This document shows positions 28,651 through 38,297 of a stretch of 64,000 nucleotides of DNA, in pieces. The notes beneath the pieces were generated by a model, which was not told where the DNA came from, did no database searches, and was given only the letters and a program-made list of their open reading frames with translations. Numbering within the stretch: the stretch's first letter is position 1; each line of letters begins with the position of its first letter. Both the position numbers and the translations under genes were made by a program. Source of the stretch: Klebsiella planticola ATCC 33531 (GTDB taxonomy: Bacteria > Pseudomonadota > Gammaproteobacteria > Enterobacterales > Enterobacteriaceae); assembly GCF_000735435.1 (NCBI RefSeq), contig NZ_JMPP01000047.1:1-64000 (forward strand), given 5' to 3'.

Positions 28651-29568
28651 TTATGTTGCTAAGGAGATATTGCTCAATTTCTGATGCATGAAGTCAATGA
28701 GCGCTCTTGTTTTAGCGGGCAAGTAACGCCGATCGGAATAAAGGGCGAACAATTGCAATGGGGCTGGCGATTGTTCAAACTCAATCTCGATTAACCGTCC
28801 ATCGCTAATGTAGGGTTGGCAGGCTTGTTTCGATAGGATTGCAAAACCCACGCCTGCTACCGCAGCGCGTCCTGCCATCTCTCCGCTGTTTACCCGATAA
28901 TGCCCTTTAACCTTAATTGTCTCGAATCCCCCCTTCATATTGACAAACTGCCAGGGGGCACCTTTCAGCGCACTTACCGTTGTAATGCAGGGTAATTCTT
29001 CAAATTGCCGAATATGAGAAGGGGTGCCATAGCGCTGAATGACGCAAGGGGCTGCAACAATGGTGCAAGGGATAGTCACCAGATGCCGGGCTATGTAGTC
29101 ACTGTCATCCATCTGACCACGAGTAATAATGATAGCTAAATCCAGATCATCTCTCAGGGATTCGAGGCCTGACAAATTTGTAACACAGCTGATCTCCAGG
29201 TCCGGGTACTGACAGGCGAAATCGGCAATAACAGAACCCAACAATGCAGGACCTATTTCATTGGGAATACAGATGCGTAGTGGCCCCTTGAGCTGCATTT
29301 GCCGCAACGTTAGCTCGGTCTCAGTTTGCTCAAGCGCCTCCAGTAATGGCTTCGCGCGGATATAGAGCAGGTGCCCCGCCTGGGTGAGTTTCATATGTCG
29401 GGTGCTACGCTCAATAAGCTGAAGATTCAGTTTTTCTTCTAACTGAGAAATACAGCGACTCACGTTTGATGTCGGCATTGCAAGGACTCTTGCTGCCCCA
29501 ACGAAACTTTCTCTTTCAACCACCGCGATGAACACTTTCAGTGTATTAAAATCAAGCGCTGAACGCAT
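28651..29568 (-). CDS. LysR-family transcriptional regulator
   Basis: 305 residues from ATG 29568; a TTG codon directly upstream is unlikely to be the start. HTH SFVGAARVLAMPTSNVSRCI and wing ERSTRHMKLTQAG, then an effector domain. It diverges from the MFS gene, with 103 bp between starts, and is probably its regulator. Confidence 0.9.
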   Translation of the reverse strand: MRSALDFNTLKVFIAVVERESFVGAARVLAMPTSNVSRCISQLEEKLNLQLIERSTRHMKLTQAGHLLYIRAKPLLEALEQTETELTLRQMQLKGPLRICIPNEIGPALLGSVIADFACQYPDLEISCVTNLSGLESLRDDLDLAIIITRGQMDDSDYIARHLVTIPCTIVAAPCVIQRYGTPSHIRQFEELPCITTVSALKGAPWQFVNMKGGFETIKVKGHYRVNSGEMAGRAAVAGVGFAILSKQACQPYISDGRLIEIEFEQSPAPLQLFALYSDRRYLPAKTRALIDFMHQKLSNISLAT

Positions 29569-29671
29569 CAACTATCCCATATTTGATAATAATAAGTGCC
29601 ATTTTTACCATCTAATGAACATCATTGATAGTGGTTAAACTCGGATATCTTTCAGCCACAGGTTGCTTACT

Positions 29672-30880
29672 ATGCCACTGGTCACACAGACGTTTAATCA
29701 TAAAACCCTCATGCGGATAGCCATTGTAATGGCTTTTGTCCAGTTCACTAATGCATTGGAATATATGGCGTTAACGCCCGTTTTTGCTTTTATGGCCGAG
29801 GGGTTTTCGGTTCCTGTATCATTTTCTGGCTATGTCTCTGGTATGTATACGCTGGGTGCGGTGCTTTCTGGGATCGTTGCTTTTTATTGCATCGATCTGT
29901 TTAATAAAAAACAATTCTTGTTCACGAATATGGTGCTATTGGGAGCACTAACATTTTTGTCCACCCTCACTACTCATTTTGACATTCTTCTGGCACTGCG
30001 ATTTTGCGCAGGAGCGGTTGGTGGTACGACAATGGGTGTGGGTATGAGTATTTTAATAAATTATGCCCCGGCAAACTTACGTGGAAAAATGCTGGCAACG
30101 GTAATTGCGTCATTTTCGCTGGTCAGTATCGTCGGCATGCCAGCGATATTATTTTTATGCACGCACTATGGTTGGCATACTGCGCCAGGGTTAATCAGTT
30201 CGCTTTGTCTGTTATCTTTACCGTTGATAATATTTATTATCCCTAAGGATACGGCCCCATCAGGCGTGAAGAGGAATCTATCTATTGATGCTCAAACCTT
30301 ACTTTTCGCCTCTTGTACTGCCCTTGTACAATTCAGTCCAATGCTGATCATTCCCATTTTGGCGCCCTTAATGACGCAGTATATGGGCGCACAACAAAAC
30401 CTATTACCTTTATTGTTCTTAAGTGGCGGGATAGCCGGTTATCTGTTTACAAAAATAACAGGCATGCTGACATCGCGTTTATCTGCTCTGATGCTGGCAA
30501 CAATTTCAACTCTGTTCCTGGTGGCAAGTTTGCTGATTCCGGCGATGGGTTATCATAATGTATTTCTATTTATAACCTTATTTCTTGGCGCTTCATACAG
30601 TCGGCTGGTTTGCGCGTCGTCGGTTGCTGTCCAGTATCCTGAGGATGAACAACGAGCCAGCTTTACTTCACTACAGACAGCCATGATGTACCTGATAACA
30701 ACTCTCGCATTCTTTCTGTCTTCCTTATTACTACCGGACCAGGGAATAACAACGCAAAATCTAAACAGACTGCTGGTTGTCAGTGCATTAGCCGCCTCTG
30801 TATTTCCCGTAATGGTCATAATACTTCAAAAGAAACTGGCTAAACGCACTGTCCCGTCTGATCACTTCATCATTGATTAG
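29672..30880 (+). CDS. MFS transporter (AraJ/sugar-efflux-like, 12 TM)
   Basis: Start at ATG 29672, with AGG about 8 bp upstream; a TTG at 29663 is less likely. 402 residues, twelve TM segments. MFS marks: MTLALxx-type first loop replaced by SGYVSGMYTLGAVLSGIVAF, and RFCAGAVGGTTMGVGMSIL with YAPANLRGKM between TM4 and TM5. Likely drug or metabolite exporter. The gene is visibly more AT-rich than its neighbours, suggesting a separate origin. The divergent LysR is the likely regulator. Confidence 0.87.
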   Translation: MPLVTQTFNHKTLMRIAIVMAFVQFTNALEYMALTPVFAFMAEGFSVPVSFSGYVSGMYTLGAVLSGIVAFYCIDLFNKKQFLFTNMVLLGALTFLSTLTTHFDILLALRFCAGAVGGTTMGVGMSILINYAPANLRGKMLATVIASFSLVSIVGMPAILFLCTHYGWHTAPGLISSLCLLSLPLIIFIIPKDTAPSGVKRNLSIDAQTLLFASCTALVQFSPMLIIPILAPLMTQYMGAQQNLLPLLFLSGGIAGYLFTKITGMLTSRLSALMLATISTLFLVASLLIPAMGYHNVFLFITLFLGASYSRLVCASSVAVQYPEDEQRASFTSLQTAMMYLITTLAFFLSSLLLPDQGITTQNLNRLLVVSALAASVFPVMVIILQKKLAKRTVPSDHFIID

Positions 30881-30886
30881 CATAAC

Positions 30887-30910
30887 GTCCGCTCCTGCCG
30901 CGGAGCGGAC
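30887..30910. repeat. Dispersed hairpin repeat, copy 8 (extended form)
   Basis: GTCCGCTCCTGCCGCGGAGC followed by GGAC, starting 7 bp after the MFS stop. Flanking sequence to about 31000 resembles that of the copy at 12505. The rest of the 445-bp gap to the HxlR gene holds no gene I recognise. Confidence 0.65.
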
Positions 30911-31325
30911 CGTCAGACTCTGCTCCGTTCGGTTTCAGGCTGTCTGCCCCCCTTCCCCATAGACGACATCCCGGCTTCCCCTGCCTTTTATGACACGGTC
31001 ATTAACTAACACGCTAATAAATAATAAAAATACGACAGAATGAAGGGACCAGGCACAATGCGATTGTTTATTGGCATAACGTATGGCGCTCCGGCAATCA
31101 ACCCCCTTAGCGCCCGCTCAAATCGCTTCCGTCACGCTCTTACCCACCCCGTCCCCTGCACCACCGTTTTGCGCTAAGCCGTGTCACCCCATATTGGTCT
31201 ATCGCCTGTGTACCTTAACGCCTGCGCCATGAATCTGCTGAGAGATCGTTTTTTAAGTAACTTGCATTTTGATAGTTACTATGTCAATTTGCTCCTGAAA
31301 GCCACCTATCTATCCGGGCCAGTCC

Positions 31326-31883
31326 ATGAAAAATGAACCGCTTTGCCACGCTCCCTGCCCCATCGCCCGTAGCCTTGGCCGCATCGGTGACAGCTGGAGC
31401 ATAATGATCCTGCGCGACGCCTTCGCTGGCTTTACCCGCTTTGACGAGTTCCAGAAAAGCAGCAACGTCGCGCCGAATATTCTTTCACGCCGCCTGAAGG
31501 CGCTGGTAGACGACGGCCTGCTGGAGAAGGTTTGCTACAGCAGCACACCGCCGCGCTACGAATACCACCTCACGCAAAGCGGCCGCGACTTTCGCATGGT
31601 ACTGCTGGCGCTGGCGGAATGGGGTAACCGCCACTTCTCACCCGAAGGCCGTCAGATGCAATTGGTGGAAAGTGAAACCCAGCGGCGCGTGGAACCGATC
31701 CTGGTCGATAAAGCGACCGGCGAAGAGATTATTCCGGGTAAATACACCATGGTGCCGGGACCCGCCGCTTCGCCGATGATGAAATACCGTCACGACTATC
31801 TGTTGCGCAAACGCGAAGGCGATAGCGGGCAAAAATTCCAACCCGAACCCTACCGGGATGCCAGCAATGAACCCGGCCAGTAA
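31326..31883 (+). CDS. HxlR-family transcriptional regulator
   Basis: 185 residues. PCPIARSLGRIGDSWSIMIL is the HxlR motif with the conserved Cys (residue 11), followed by RFDEFQKSSNVAPNILSRRL and wing LLEKVCYSS. The C-terminal 70 residues are an extension. It is the first gene of an operon: its last 26 bp overlap the HlyD gene, so pump and regulator are co-expressed, which would allow autoregulation by the pump's substrate. Confidence 0.9.
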   Translation: MKNEPLCHAPCPIARSLGRIGDSWSIMILRDAFAGFTRFDEFQKSSNVAPNILSRRLKALVDDGLLEKVCYSSTPPRYEYHLTQSGRDFRMVLLALAEWGNRHFSPEGRQMQLVESETQRRVEPILVDKATGEEIIPGKYTMVPGPAASPMMKYRHDYLLRKREGDSGQKFQPEPYRDASNEPGQ

Positions 31884-32910
31884 GAAAAGCGCCTTCGTCC
31901 TGGCGGCACTCGGCGTCGCCGCACTGGCGGCAGCGAGTTACGGCGCTTACTGGTGGCATACCGGGCGCTTTATCCAGACCACCGATGATGCCTATGTTGG
32001 CGGTGATATTAGCGCCATCTCCAGCAAAATCTCTGGCTATATCCAGCAGCTGGCGGTGCAGGACAATATGGCGGTGAAAAAAGGCGATCTGCTGATTCGC
32101 ATCGACGACCGCGATTACCGCGCCGCACGGGCAAAAGCCGTCGGAGAAGTGGCGGCGCAGCAGGCCGCGCTGGCCGATATCATTGCCACCCGCCAGCTAC
32201 AGCAGGCGACGATTGCCGCTTCTGCGGCCTCGTTACAGGCCGCCGCCGCGGCGGCCGAAAAATTGGCTAACGACAACCGGCGCTATAACGCCCTGGCCGC
32301 GTCGAGCGCGATTTCCGCACAAATCCGCGATAACGCCTCCGCCGATTACCGCCGGGCGCGCGCTGAGCAGGATAAAGCAAAAGCGGATAAAACCGCCGCC
32401 GAACGCCAGCTGGCGGTGCTGGATGCCCGCCAGCAACAAACCCTGGCCGCCCTGACCCAGGCCCAGGCTAACCTCGAGATGGCCACGCTGAACCTCAGCT
32501 ATACCGAAATTCGCGCGCCGTTCGATGGCGTGATTGGCAACCGCCGCGCGTGGTCCGGTTCGTTCGTCAGCAGCGGCACGCAGCTGCTTTCGCTGGTTCC
32601 CGCGCACGGCCTGTGGATTGACGCCAACTTCAAGGAAAACCAGTTGGCGCATATGCGTGCCGGCCAACCGGTAACCATCGTGGCCGATGTGCTGCCGAAC
32701 CGCACCTTTAAGGGCCATGTCACCAGCCTGGCACCGGCGACCGGCTCACGCTTCAGCATTCTTCCTGCGGAGAACGCGACGGGGAATTTTACTAAAATCG
32801 TTCAGCGCGTACCGGTTCGCATTGCGCTGGAAGGAGAAGGGGCAAAACTTGACGTACTGCGCCCAGGGCTATCGGTAGTCGTCACCGTGAACGAAAAGAG
32901 CCGCCGATGA
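31858..32910 (+). CDS. EmrA/HlyD-type membrane-fusion protein
   Basis: 350 residues. One N-terminal TM (residues about 10-30), then TTDDAYVGGDISAISSKISG (biotinyl-lipoyl-like half), a long Ala/Gln/Lys-rich coiled coil (residues about 85-200) and the returning half with LSYTEIRAPFDGVIG. It is the periplasmic adaptor for the EmrB-like pump encoded next, with a 4-bp ATGA overlap. ATGs at 31858 and 31867 are both possible starts. Confidence 0.9.
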   Translation: MPAMNPASKKSAFVLAALGVAALAAASYGAYWWHTGRFIQTTDDAYVGGDISAISSKISGYIQQLAVQDNMAVKKGDLLIRIDDRDYRAARAKAVGEVAAQQAALADIIATRQLQQATIAASAASLQAAAAAAEKLANDNRRYNALAASSAISAQIRDNASADYRRARAEQDKAKADKTAAERQLAVLDARQQQTLAALTQAQANLEMATLNLSYTEIRAPFDGVIGNRRAWSGSFVSSGTQLLSLVPAHGLWIDANFKENQLAHMRAGQPVTIVADVLPNRTFKGHVTSLAPATGSRFSILPAENATGNFTKIVQRVPVRIALEGEGAKLDVLRPGLSVVVTVNEKSRR

Positions 32911-34469
32911 GCACCGCTCAGGCGCTGTCCGTCCCGCAGGGTCTGTCGATGCCGATGACGCAGAAGATCTTCGCTTTCGCCAGCATGTGCGTGGGCATGT
33001 TTATCGCGCTGATCGATATCCAGATCGTGTCCGCCTCGCTGCGGGATATCGGCGGCGGCCTCTCGGCGGGCGACGATGAAACCGTCTGGGTACAAACCAG
33101 CTACCTGATCGCCGAGATCATTATTATCCCGCTTTCCGGCTGGCTGGCGCGGGTCATGTCGACGCGCTGGCTGTTTGCCGCTTCCGCGGCGGGCTTCACG
33201 CTGATGAGTCTGCTGTGCGGCTGGGCGTGGAACATTCAGAGTATGATCGCCTTCCGCGCTCTGCAGGGGCTGGCGGGCGGATCGATGATCCCGCTGGTTT
33301 TCACCACCGCCTTCGCCTTTTTCCAGGGTAAACAGCGGGTCATCGCCGCCGCGACGATCGGCGGCCTGGCCTCCCTGGCCCCCACGCTTGGCCCGACGGT
33401 GGGCGGCTGGATCACCGAAAACTTCAACTGGCACTGGCTGTTCTTTATCAACGTTATTCCGGGGATTTACATCGCGGTTGCCGTACCGCTGCTGGTGAAA
33501 GTCGATAGCGCTGACCCCTCGCTGCTGCGCGGTGCCGACTACCTCAGTATTCTGCTGCTGGCGTTATCGCTCGGCTGCCTGGAATATACCCTCGAAGAAG
33601 GCCCGCGCTGGGGCTGGTTTGACGACGCCACCCTGACGACGACCGCCTGGGTCGCCCTGCTGTGCGGCGTGGCGTTTATTATCCGCACCCTGCGCCATCC
33701 GCAGCCGGTCATGGATCTCCGGGCCCTGCAGGACCGAACCTTCAGCCTCGGCTGTTATTTCTCGTTTATGGCCGGCGTCGGCATCTTCGCCACCATCTAT
33801 TTAACCCCCCTGTACCTCGGTAGCGTGCGCGGTTTCAGCGCCCTGGAAATTGGCCTGGCGGTATTTTCCACCGGCCTGTTCCAGGTGATGTCGATCCCGT
33901 TTTATTCGTGGCTCGCCAACCGCGTCGACCTGCGCTGGCTGCTGATGGCCGGGCTGATCGGCTTTGCGGTGTCGATGTACAGCTTTGTGCCGATAACCCA
34001 CGACTGGGGTGCCGACCAGCTGCTGCTGCCACAGGCTTTTCGCGGACTGGCGCAGCAGTTTGCCGTCGCGCCTACCGTGACCCTGACGCTGGGCAGCTTG
34101 CCTCCCGCGCGCCTTAAGCTGGCCTCCGGGCTGTTTAATTTAATGCGCAATCTCGGCGGCGCCATCGGCATCGCCCTGTGCGGAACGGTGCTTAACGACA
34201 GGACCAATTTGCATTACAGCCGCCTGGCGGATCATCTGAATAACGCCAACCTGGCAATGAGCGATTTTGTTCAGCGCAGCGCGGCAAACCTTGTCGCTCA
34301 GGGGATCTCCCCGGATGCCGCTCATACGGCGGCGCTGAAAAATCTTTCCGCACTGACGCTGCGGGAGGCACGAACACAGGCATTTTCCGATGCTTTTTAC
34401 CTCATCATGATCGGTTTTTTGATTGCCGCGCTGCTGGTTCCCTTAATGAAAAAGCCGCTGGCACACTGA
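32907..34469 (+). CDS. EmrB-like DHA2-family multidrug efflux permease
   Basis: 520 residues, about fourteen TM segments, inner membrane. The N-terminal IALIDIQIVSASLRDIGGGL and GPTVGGWITENFNWHWLFFI (motif C region) are typical of the EmrB/QacA group. Works as a proton antiporter with the HlyD partner and an outer-membrane channel encoded elsewhere. E. coli EmrB is known to give resistance to thiolactomycin, which is relevant because the next gene is a FabF-like synthase, the target class of that drug. Confidence 0.92.
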   Translation: MSTAQALSVPQGLSMPMTQKIFAFASMCVGMFIALIDIQIVSASLRDIGGGLSAGDDETVWVQTSYLIAEIIIIPLSGWLARVMSTRWLFAASAAGFTLMSLLCGWAWNIQSMIAFRALQGLAGGSMIPLVFTTAFAFFQGKQRVIAAATIGGLASLAPTLGPTVGGWITENFNWHWLFFINVIPGIYIAVAVPLLVKVDSADPSLLRGADYLSILLLALSLGCLEYTLEEGPRWGWFDDATLTTTAWVALLCGVAFIIRTLRHPQPVMDLRALQDRTFSLGCYFSFMAGVGIFATIYLTPLYLGSVRGFSALEIGLAVFSTGLFQVMSIPFYSWLANRVDLRWLLMAGLIGFAVSMYSFVPITHDWGADQLLLPQAFRGLAQQFAVAPTVTLTLGSLPPARLKLASGLFNLMRNLGGAIGIALCGTVLNDRTNLHYSRLADHLNNANLAMSDFVQRSAANLVAQGISPDAAHTAALKNLSALTLREARTQAFSDAFYLIMIGFLIAALLVPLMKKPLAH

Positions 34470-34488
34470 TATTACAGGAGAGTTGATT

Positions 34489-35763
34489 ATGGGCGTTTCA
34501 GCTAAACGCATTGTCGTGACCGGGATGGGGATTGTCAGCCCTCTGGGCTGCGGCGTACAGCACGTCTGGCAGTCGCTGCTGGCAGGTAAGTCTGGTATTA
34601 CCAGGCTTAGCGAGCAGATGGTCGAAGACATTCCCTGCAAAGTGGCCGGGCAGGTTCCGTCCATCGAACGCGATCCGCTGCACGGCTTCGATCCGCAGGC
34701 GACCATCCCGGCCAAGGAACGCAAAAAAATGGATCGTTTTATCGAGTTTGCGCTGGTTGCCGCGCGTGAGGCGCTAACGCAGGCCGGGTGGTCGCCGGCA
34801 TCAGCGGCAGAACAAGATCGCACCGCAACGGTAATCGCCACCGGGATCGGCGGGTTCAGCGAGATCGCCCATGCGGTACATACAACGGACCAACGCGGGC
34901 CGCGTCGCCTGTCTCCGTTCACTATCCCCTCTTTTCTTGCCAACCTGGCCGCCGGACATGTGTCTATCGCCCACGGTTTCCGTGGCCCCATCGGCGCGCC
35001 GGTCACCGCCTGCGCGGCAGGCGCGCAGGCCATTGGCGATGCTGCACGGATGATCCGCAGTGGCGAGGCGGATATCGCCCTCTGCGGCGGCGCAGAAGCG
35101 GCAATTCATCGCGTTAGCCTTGCCGGGTTTGCCGCAGCAAGAGCGCTCTCCAGCGCATCCAATGACCAGCCGGAAGCGGCTTCCCGCCCCTTTGACCGCG
35201 ACCGCGATGGTTTTGTGATGGGAGAAGGCGCCGGGCTTATCGTGATTGAGTCGCTGGAACACGCGCTGGCGCGCGGTGCCACCCCGCTGGCAGAGCTGGT
35301 CGGCTACGGCACCAGCGCCGATGCTTATCACCTGACCGCTGGCCCGGAAGACGGTAACGGCGCGCGTCGGGCCATGGAAATGGCCATTCGTCAGGCGGGG
35401 GTGACAGCAGAAGAGATTGACCATATCAACGCCCACGCCACCTCGACTCAGGTCGGAGACAAAGGCGAACTGGCGGCGATAAAAAGCCTGTTCGCCACGC
35501 ATCCCGTCGCCATTACGTCAACGAAATCAGCAACCGGCCATCTGTTAGGCGCGGCCGGCGGGATTGAGGCCATCTTCACCATTCAGGCGCTGCGTGACCA
35601 GGTGGTACCGCCGACGCTGAACCTGCATCACCCCGATGAAGACGCGGAAGGCCTGAACCTGGTGGCGCGGGTGGCCCGCCCGCAGAAGATGCGTTATGCG
35701 CTGTCGAACGGTTTTGGCTTTGGCGGCGTCAACGCCAGCCTGCTGCTGAAACGTTGGGAATAA
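34489..35763 (+). CDS. FabF-like beta-ketoacyl-ACP synthase II
   Basis: Start at ATG 34489, 8 bp after AGGAG; a TTG at 34483 is too close. 424 residues. The Cys-His-His triad is complete: Cys175 in VTACAAGAQ, His316 in NAHATSTQVGD and His351 in KSATGHLLGAAGG. Compared with E. coli FabF as I recall it, active-site loops differ: HATSTQ for HGTSTP, and FGFGGVNASL for FGFGGTNGSL. It is not in a fatty-acid gene cluster; it is 19 bp after the EmrB-like gene in the same operon. I infer a second, possibly inhibitor-tolerant, copy of a drug target. No acyl-carrier or ketoreductase genes are adjacent. Confidence 0.9.
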   Translation: MGVSAKRIVVTGMGIVSPLGCGVQHVWQSLLAGKSGITRLSEQMVEDIPCKVAGQVPSIERDPLHGFDPQATIPAKERKKMDRFIEFALVAAREALTQAGWSPASAAEQDRTATVIATGIGGFSEIAHAVHTTDQRGPRRLSPFTIPSFLANLAAGHVSIAHGFRGPIGAPVTACAAGAQAIGDAARMIRSGEADIALCGGAEAAIHRVSLAGFAAARALSSASNDQPEAASRPFDRDRDGFVMGEGAGLIVIESLEHALARGATPLAELVGYGTSADAYHLTAGPEDGNGARRAMEMAIRQAGVTAEEIDHINAHATSTQVGDKGELAAIKSLFATHPVAITSTKSATGHLLGAAGGIEAIFTIQALRDQVVPPTLNLHHPDEDAEGLNLVARVARPQKMRYALSNGFGFGGVNASLLLKRWE

Positions 35764-36242
35764 TGGTTCCGCTCCCCTTCTGGCAATCGCCGGCGGGGGA
35801 GTTCCATCAAGGCAAAACGCGCATTGATACTCACGGTCTATTTCGGCTTGTTGATGCGTAAGTTTTCCCCGCGTCTTTCTCGAGGGCGTTACCGCCGCGT
35901 AGCATCGGCATCGACTGGCGGCGGGCCGTCGCCGGTTTTGGCGGGTAGCGGCGGGTACGGCTATGGCAGGAAGCACGTCGCCATAGCCGCCGTGGCGCCC
36001 CCTTCCACGCCGATGTCGGCGGGCGCCACCACACTTCATGCCCTGCTGCAGATGATGACCGTCGCCCTCGGATCCCCAGATGGGCCAGCGCGGTTTTAAC
36101 CTTTAGTGTGAATCTCAACGCAGGGAACACAGTCCGTTTGCGCAGCCTGTTGGTAAATAATATCGTGGGTGCCGACGCAACCAATTGTTCATCTGCCTTG
36201 CTGCCGATTAAAGCATCCATCACTCAGTTGAGGAGCCAGACC
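35764..36242. other. GC-rich gap, no gene recognised
   Basis: Open frames here on both strands are Arg/Gly-rich and resemble GC-driven shadow frames. A CTCCCC..GGGGAG pairing just after the fabF-like stop (35771-35800) may act as a terminator but lacks a T run. The right part must hold the promoter of the AraC gene. Confidence 0.4.
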
Positions 36243-37193
36243 ATGCCTGATAATCATCCGGACTCACAGCATATACGCTGGCAACAGGAAATGGCGTCAC
36301 GACGTGGTGAGATCAGGGAGAAAATCAGAGCCTATACCGGACGGCGTGAACAGATTCTTTGCCCCTTTCCCGGCGTGAGCGTTGTGGAATTACACCGCCC
36401 GATGCCCCCCTACGCTTGTCTCTACCAGCCCAGCGTGTCGCTGATTCTTCAGGGGGAGAAGCGCGTCAGTCTGGGCGAAAAAACCTATGCCTATAATGAA
36501 TCCCACTTTCTTCTGACCGCCGTCAATTTGCCGACCGTCGCCGAAGTGATGCAAGCCAGCGCTGAACAACCGTTTATCTCGCTGCTGCTCCAGCTGGACT
36601 TATCTCTCGCCCGGGAAGTGATGATCGACATGAAACAGTACGGCAATGACGCGGAATACAGAGATGAGGGAATGTCGCTCGGGCCGGCAGACGGCCCGCT
36701 GCTTGATGCGCTGCTACGCTATCTGAACGTCAACGAACATCCTCAGGATAAAGGCTACATGGGTAACCTCATTCAGCGCGAAATACTGTATCGCATTCTC
36801 ACCAGCCCGGCGGGCAGGACCTTAAGAGAAACCGTATTGACCGGCTCCAGCGGGCAACGGATATCCGTGGCCATGGACTGGCTACGCGATAACTATGCGC
36901 AGCCGTTAAAGGTCGAAGCGCTGGCGCGGATTGCCGGTATGGGCGTCTCCACGCTGCACCACCATTTTCGCCGCATGACGAACATGAGCCCACTGCAGTA
37001 CCAGAAGCAGCTACGGCTTCTTGCAGCCAGACGGTTGTTATTGTCGCAAGATGCGGATGCCTCGACGGCGGCGATAAGCGTAGGGTATGAAAGCGTCAGC
37101 CAGTTCCACCGTGAGTACAAGCGTCAGTTTGGTATCACGCCGATCGGCGATAAAGCCCTGTCGCTGGCGGCCGGGACAGGGCGCCCCTACTGA
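36243..37193 (+). CDS. AraC-family regulator with AraC_N domain
   Basis: Start at ATG 36243 (MPDNHPDSQH), 7 bp after AGGAG; the frame upstream is not conserved-looking. 316 residues. The N-terminal part (SVVELHRPMPPYACLYQPSV, SLILQGEKRVSLGEKTYAYN) is the AraC_N cupin-like domain. The C-terminal HTH pair includes VEALARIAGMGVSTLHHHFR and AISVGYESVSQFHREYKRQF. E. coli YqhC, of this type, controls aldehyde reductases. Here the convergent neighbour is an alcohol dehydrogenase, so an aldehyde-response role is plausible. Confidence 0.88.
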   Translation: MPDNHPDSQHIRWQQEMASRRGEIREKIRAYTGRREQILCPFPGVSVVELHRPMPPYACLYQPSVSLILQGEKRVSLGEKTYAYNESHFLLTAVNLPTVAEVMQASAEQPFISLLLQLDLSLAREVMIDMKQYGNDAEYRDEGMSLGPADGPLLDALLRYLNVNEHPQDKGYMGNLIQREILYRILTSPAGRTLRETVLTGSSGQRISVAMDWLRDNYAQPLKVEALARIAGMGVSTLHHHFRRMTNMSPLQYQKQLRLLAARRLLLSQDADASTAAISVGYESVSQFHREYKRQFGITPIGDKALSLAAGTGRPY

Positions 37194-37241
37194 AGATCAG
37201 CGTACAGGCTGACACCGGTTCGCCGATGTCAGCCGTCCTCA

Positions 37242-38297
37242 TCAGGCCGACAGCGAGGCCATATCAATCACGAAACGGTACTTCACCTCTCCCCGCTCCA
37301 TGCGTTCAAATGCCTGGTTAATCTGCTGTATCGGGATGATCTCGCACTCCGGGTAAACCCCTTTCTGCGCGCAGAAATTCAGCATCTCCTGGGTTTGCGC
37401 AATGCCGCCGGAAGGTGAGCCGGTAATGCGGCGGCGCCCCAGGATTAGCGGTAAGGTGCTGAAACCCTCCATATTCCCCAGATTGCCAACAATCACCAGC
37501 GCCCCTTCGATATCCAGCAATTGCACGTACGCAGAGAGATCGTGCCGGGTGGGGATCGTGTCAATAATCACGTCGAACGAGGAGCCTGCCCGCTGCATAT
37601 CCTCTGCTGATGTCGACAGTAAAACATGTTTCGCCCCCAGCTCATGCGCCTCCTGAGCTTTTGCCGCGCTACGGGTAATCACGGTGACCGTAGCGCCCAG
37701 CGCCTCTGCCAGACGTACGGCAAGATGTCCCAGGCCACCGATGCCAATCACCCCGACGCGTGAGCCCGGCCCCACATTCCAGGTGCGCAGCGGGGAGTAA
37801 ACGGTAATACCGGCGCACAGGAGCGGCGCGGCGCGGGAAGGATCGAGCGCTTCCGGCAGATTTAAGACAAACTCTTCTCGTACCACGATATGTTTCGCAT
37901 AGCCGCCATAGGTTATCTCACCTGAAATGCGATCGCGGCCGTTGTAGGTCACCGTCGGAAATTCTCGGCACATTTGCTCTTCGTGTCGACGGCACTGATC
38001 GCACTCCTGGCAGCTGTCGACTATCGTCCCGACGGCCACCATTTGCCCGACCTGATAGCGGCTCACTTCACTGCCAACCTCAGTCACCCGGCCAATAATT
38101 TCGTGCCCGGGAACGCAGGGGTAAACGGTCGCCCCCCACTCTTTCCAGTCATCCCGGGTTTGATGCAGATCGCTGTGGCACACCCCGGACCACAGGATCT
38201 CAATCGCCACATCATTCCTGCGCAAGGCGCGTCGTTCAAAGCTGAAGGGAACCAGCGGAGTGGTGGCATTAAGTGCGGCATAACCCATCGTTTTCAT
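37242..38297 (-). CDS. Zinc-dependent alcohol dehydrogenase (YahK / cinnamyl-alcohol type)
   Basis: 351 residues, medium-chain dehydrogenase. Catalytic zinc ligands are Cys40 (GVCHSD), His65/Glu66 (PGHE) and Cys161 (LLCAG); structural zinc ligands are Cys96, Cys99, Cys102 and Cys110. The Rossmann loop is GIGGLGHLAVRLA. The family reduces aldehydes with NADPH, and E. coli YahK is a broad aldehyde reductase. It is convergent with the AraC_N regulator gene. Cytoplasmic, with no signal peptide. Confidence 0.92.
   Translation of the reverse strand: MKTMGYAALNATTPLVPFSFERRALRRNDVAIEILWSGVCHSDLHQTRDDWKEWGATVYPCVPGHEIIGRVTEVGSEVSRYQVGQMVAVGTIVDSCQECDQCRRHEEQMCREFPTVTYNGRDRISGEITYGGYAKHIVVREEFVLNLPEALDPSRAAPLLCAGITVYSPLRTWNVGPGSRVGVIGIGGLGHLAVRLAEALGATVTVITRSAAKAQEAHELGAKHVLLSTSAEDMQRAGSSFDVIIDTIPTRHDLSAYVQLLDIEGALVIVGNLGNMEGFSTLPLILGRRRITGSPSGGIAQTQEMLNFCAQKGVYPECEIIPIQQINQAFERMERGEVKYRFVIDMASLSA

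Noticed and set aside
34489-35763. FabF-like gene as part of a polyketide or arylpolyene cluster
   Set aside because: No acyl-carrier protein, ketoreductase, dehydratase or thioesterase genes adjoin; the operon partners are a regulator and an efflux pump.
35824-36223. Frames on both strands after the FabF-like gene
   Set aside because: GC-driven Arg/Gly-rich translations with no family resemblance.
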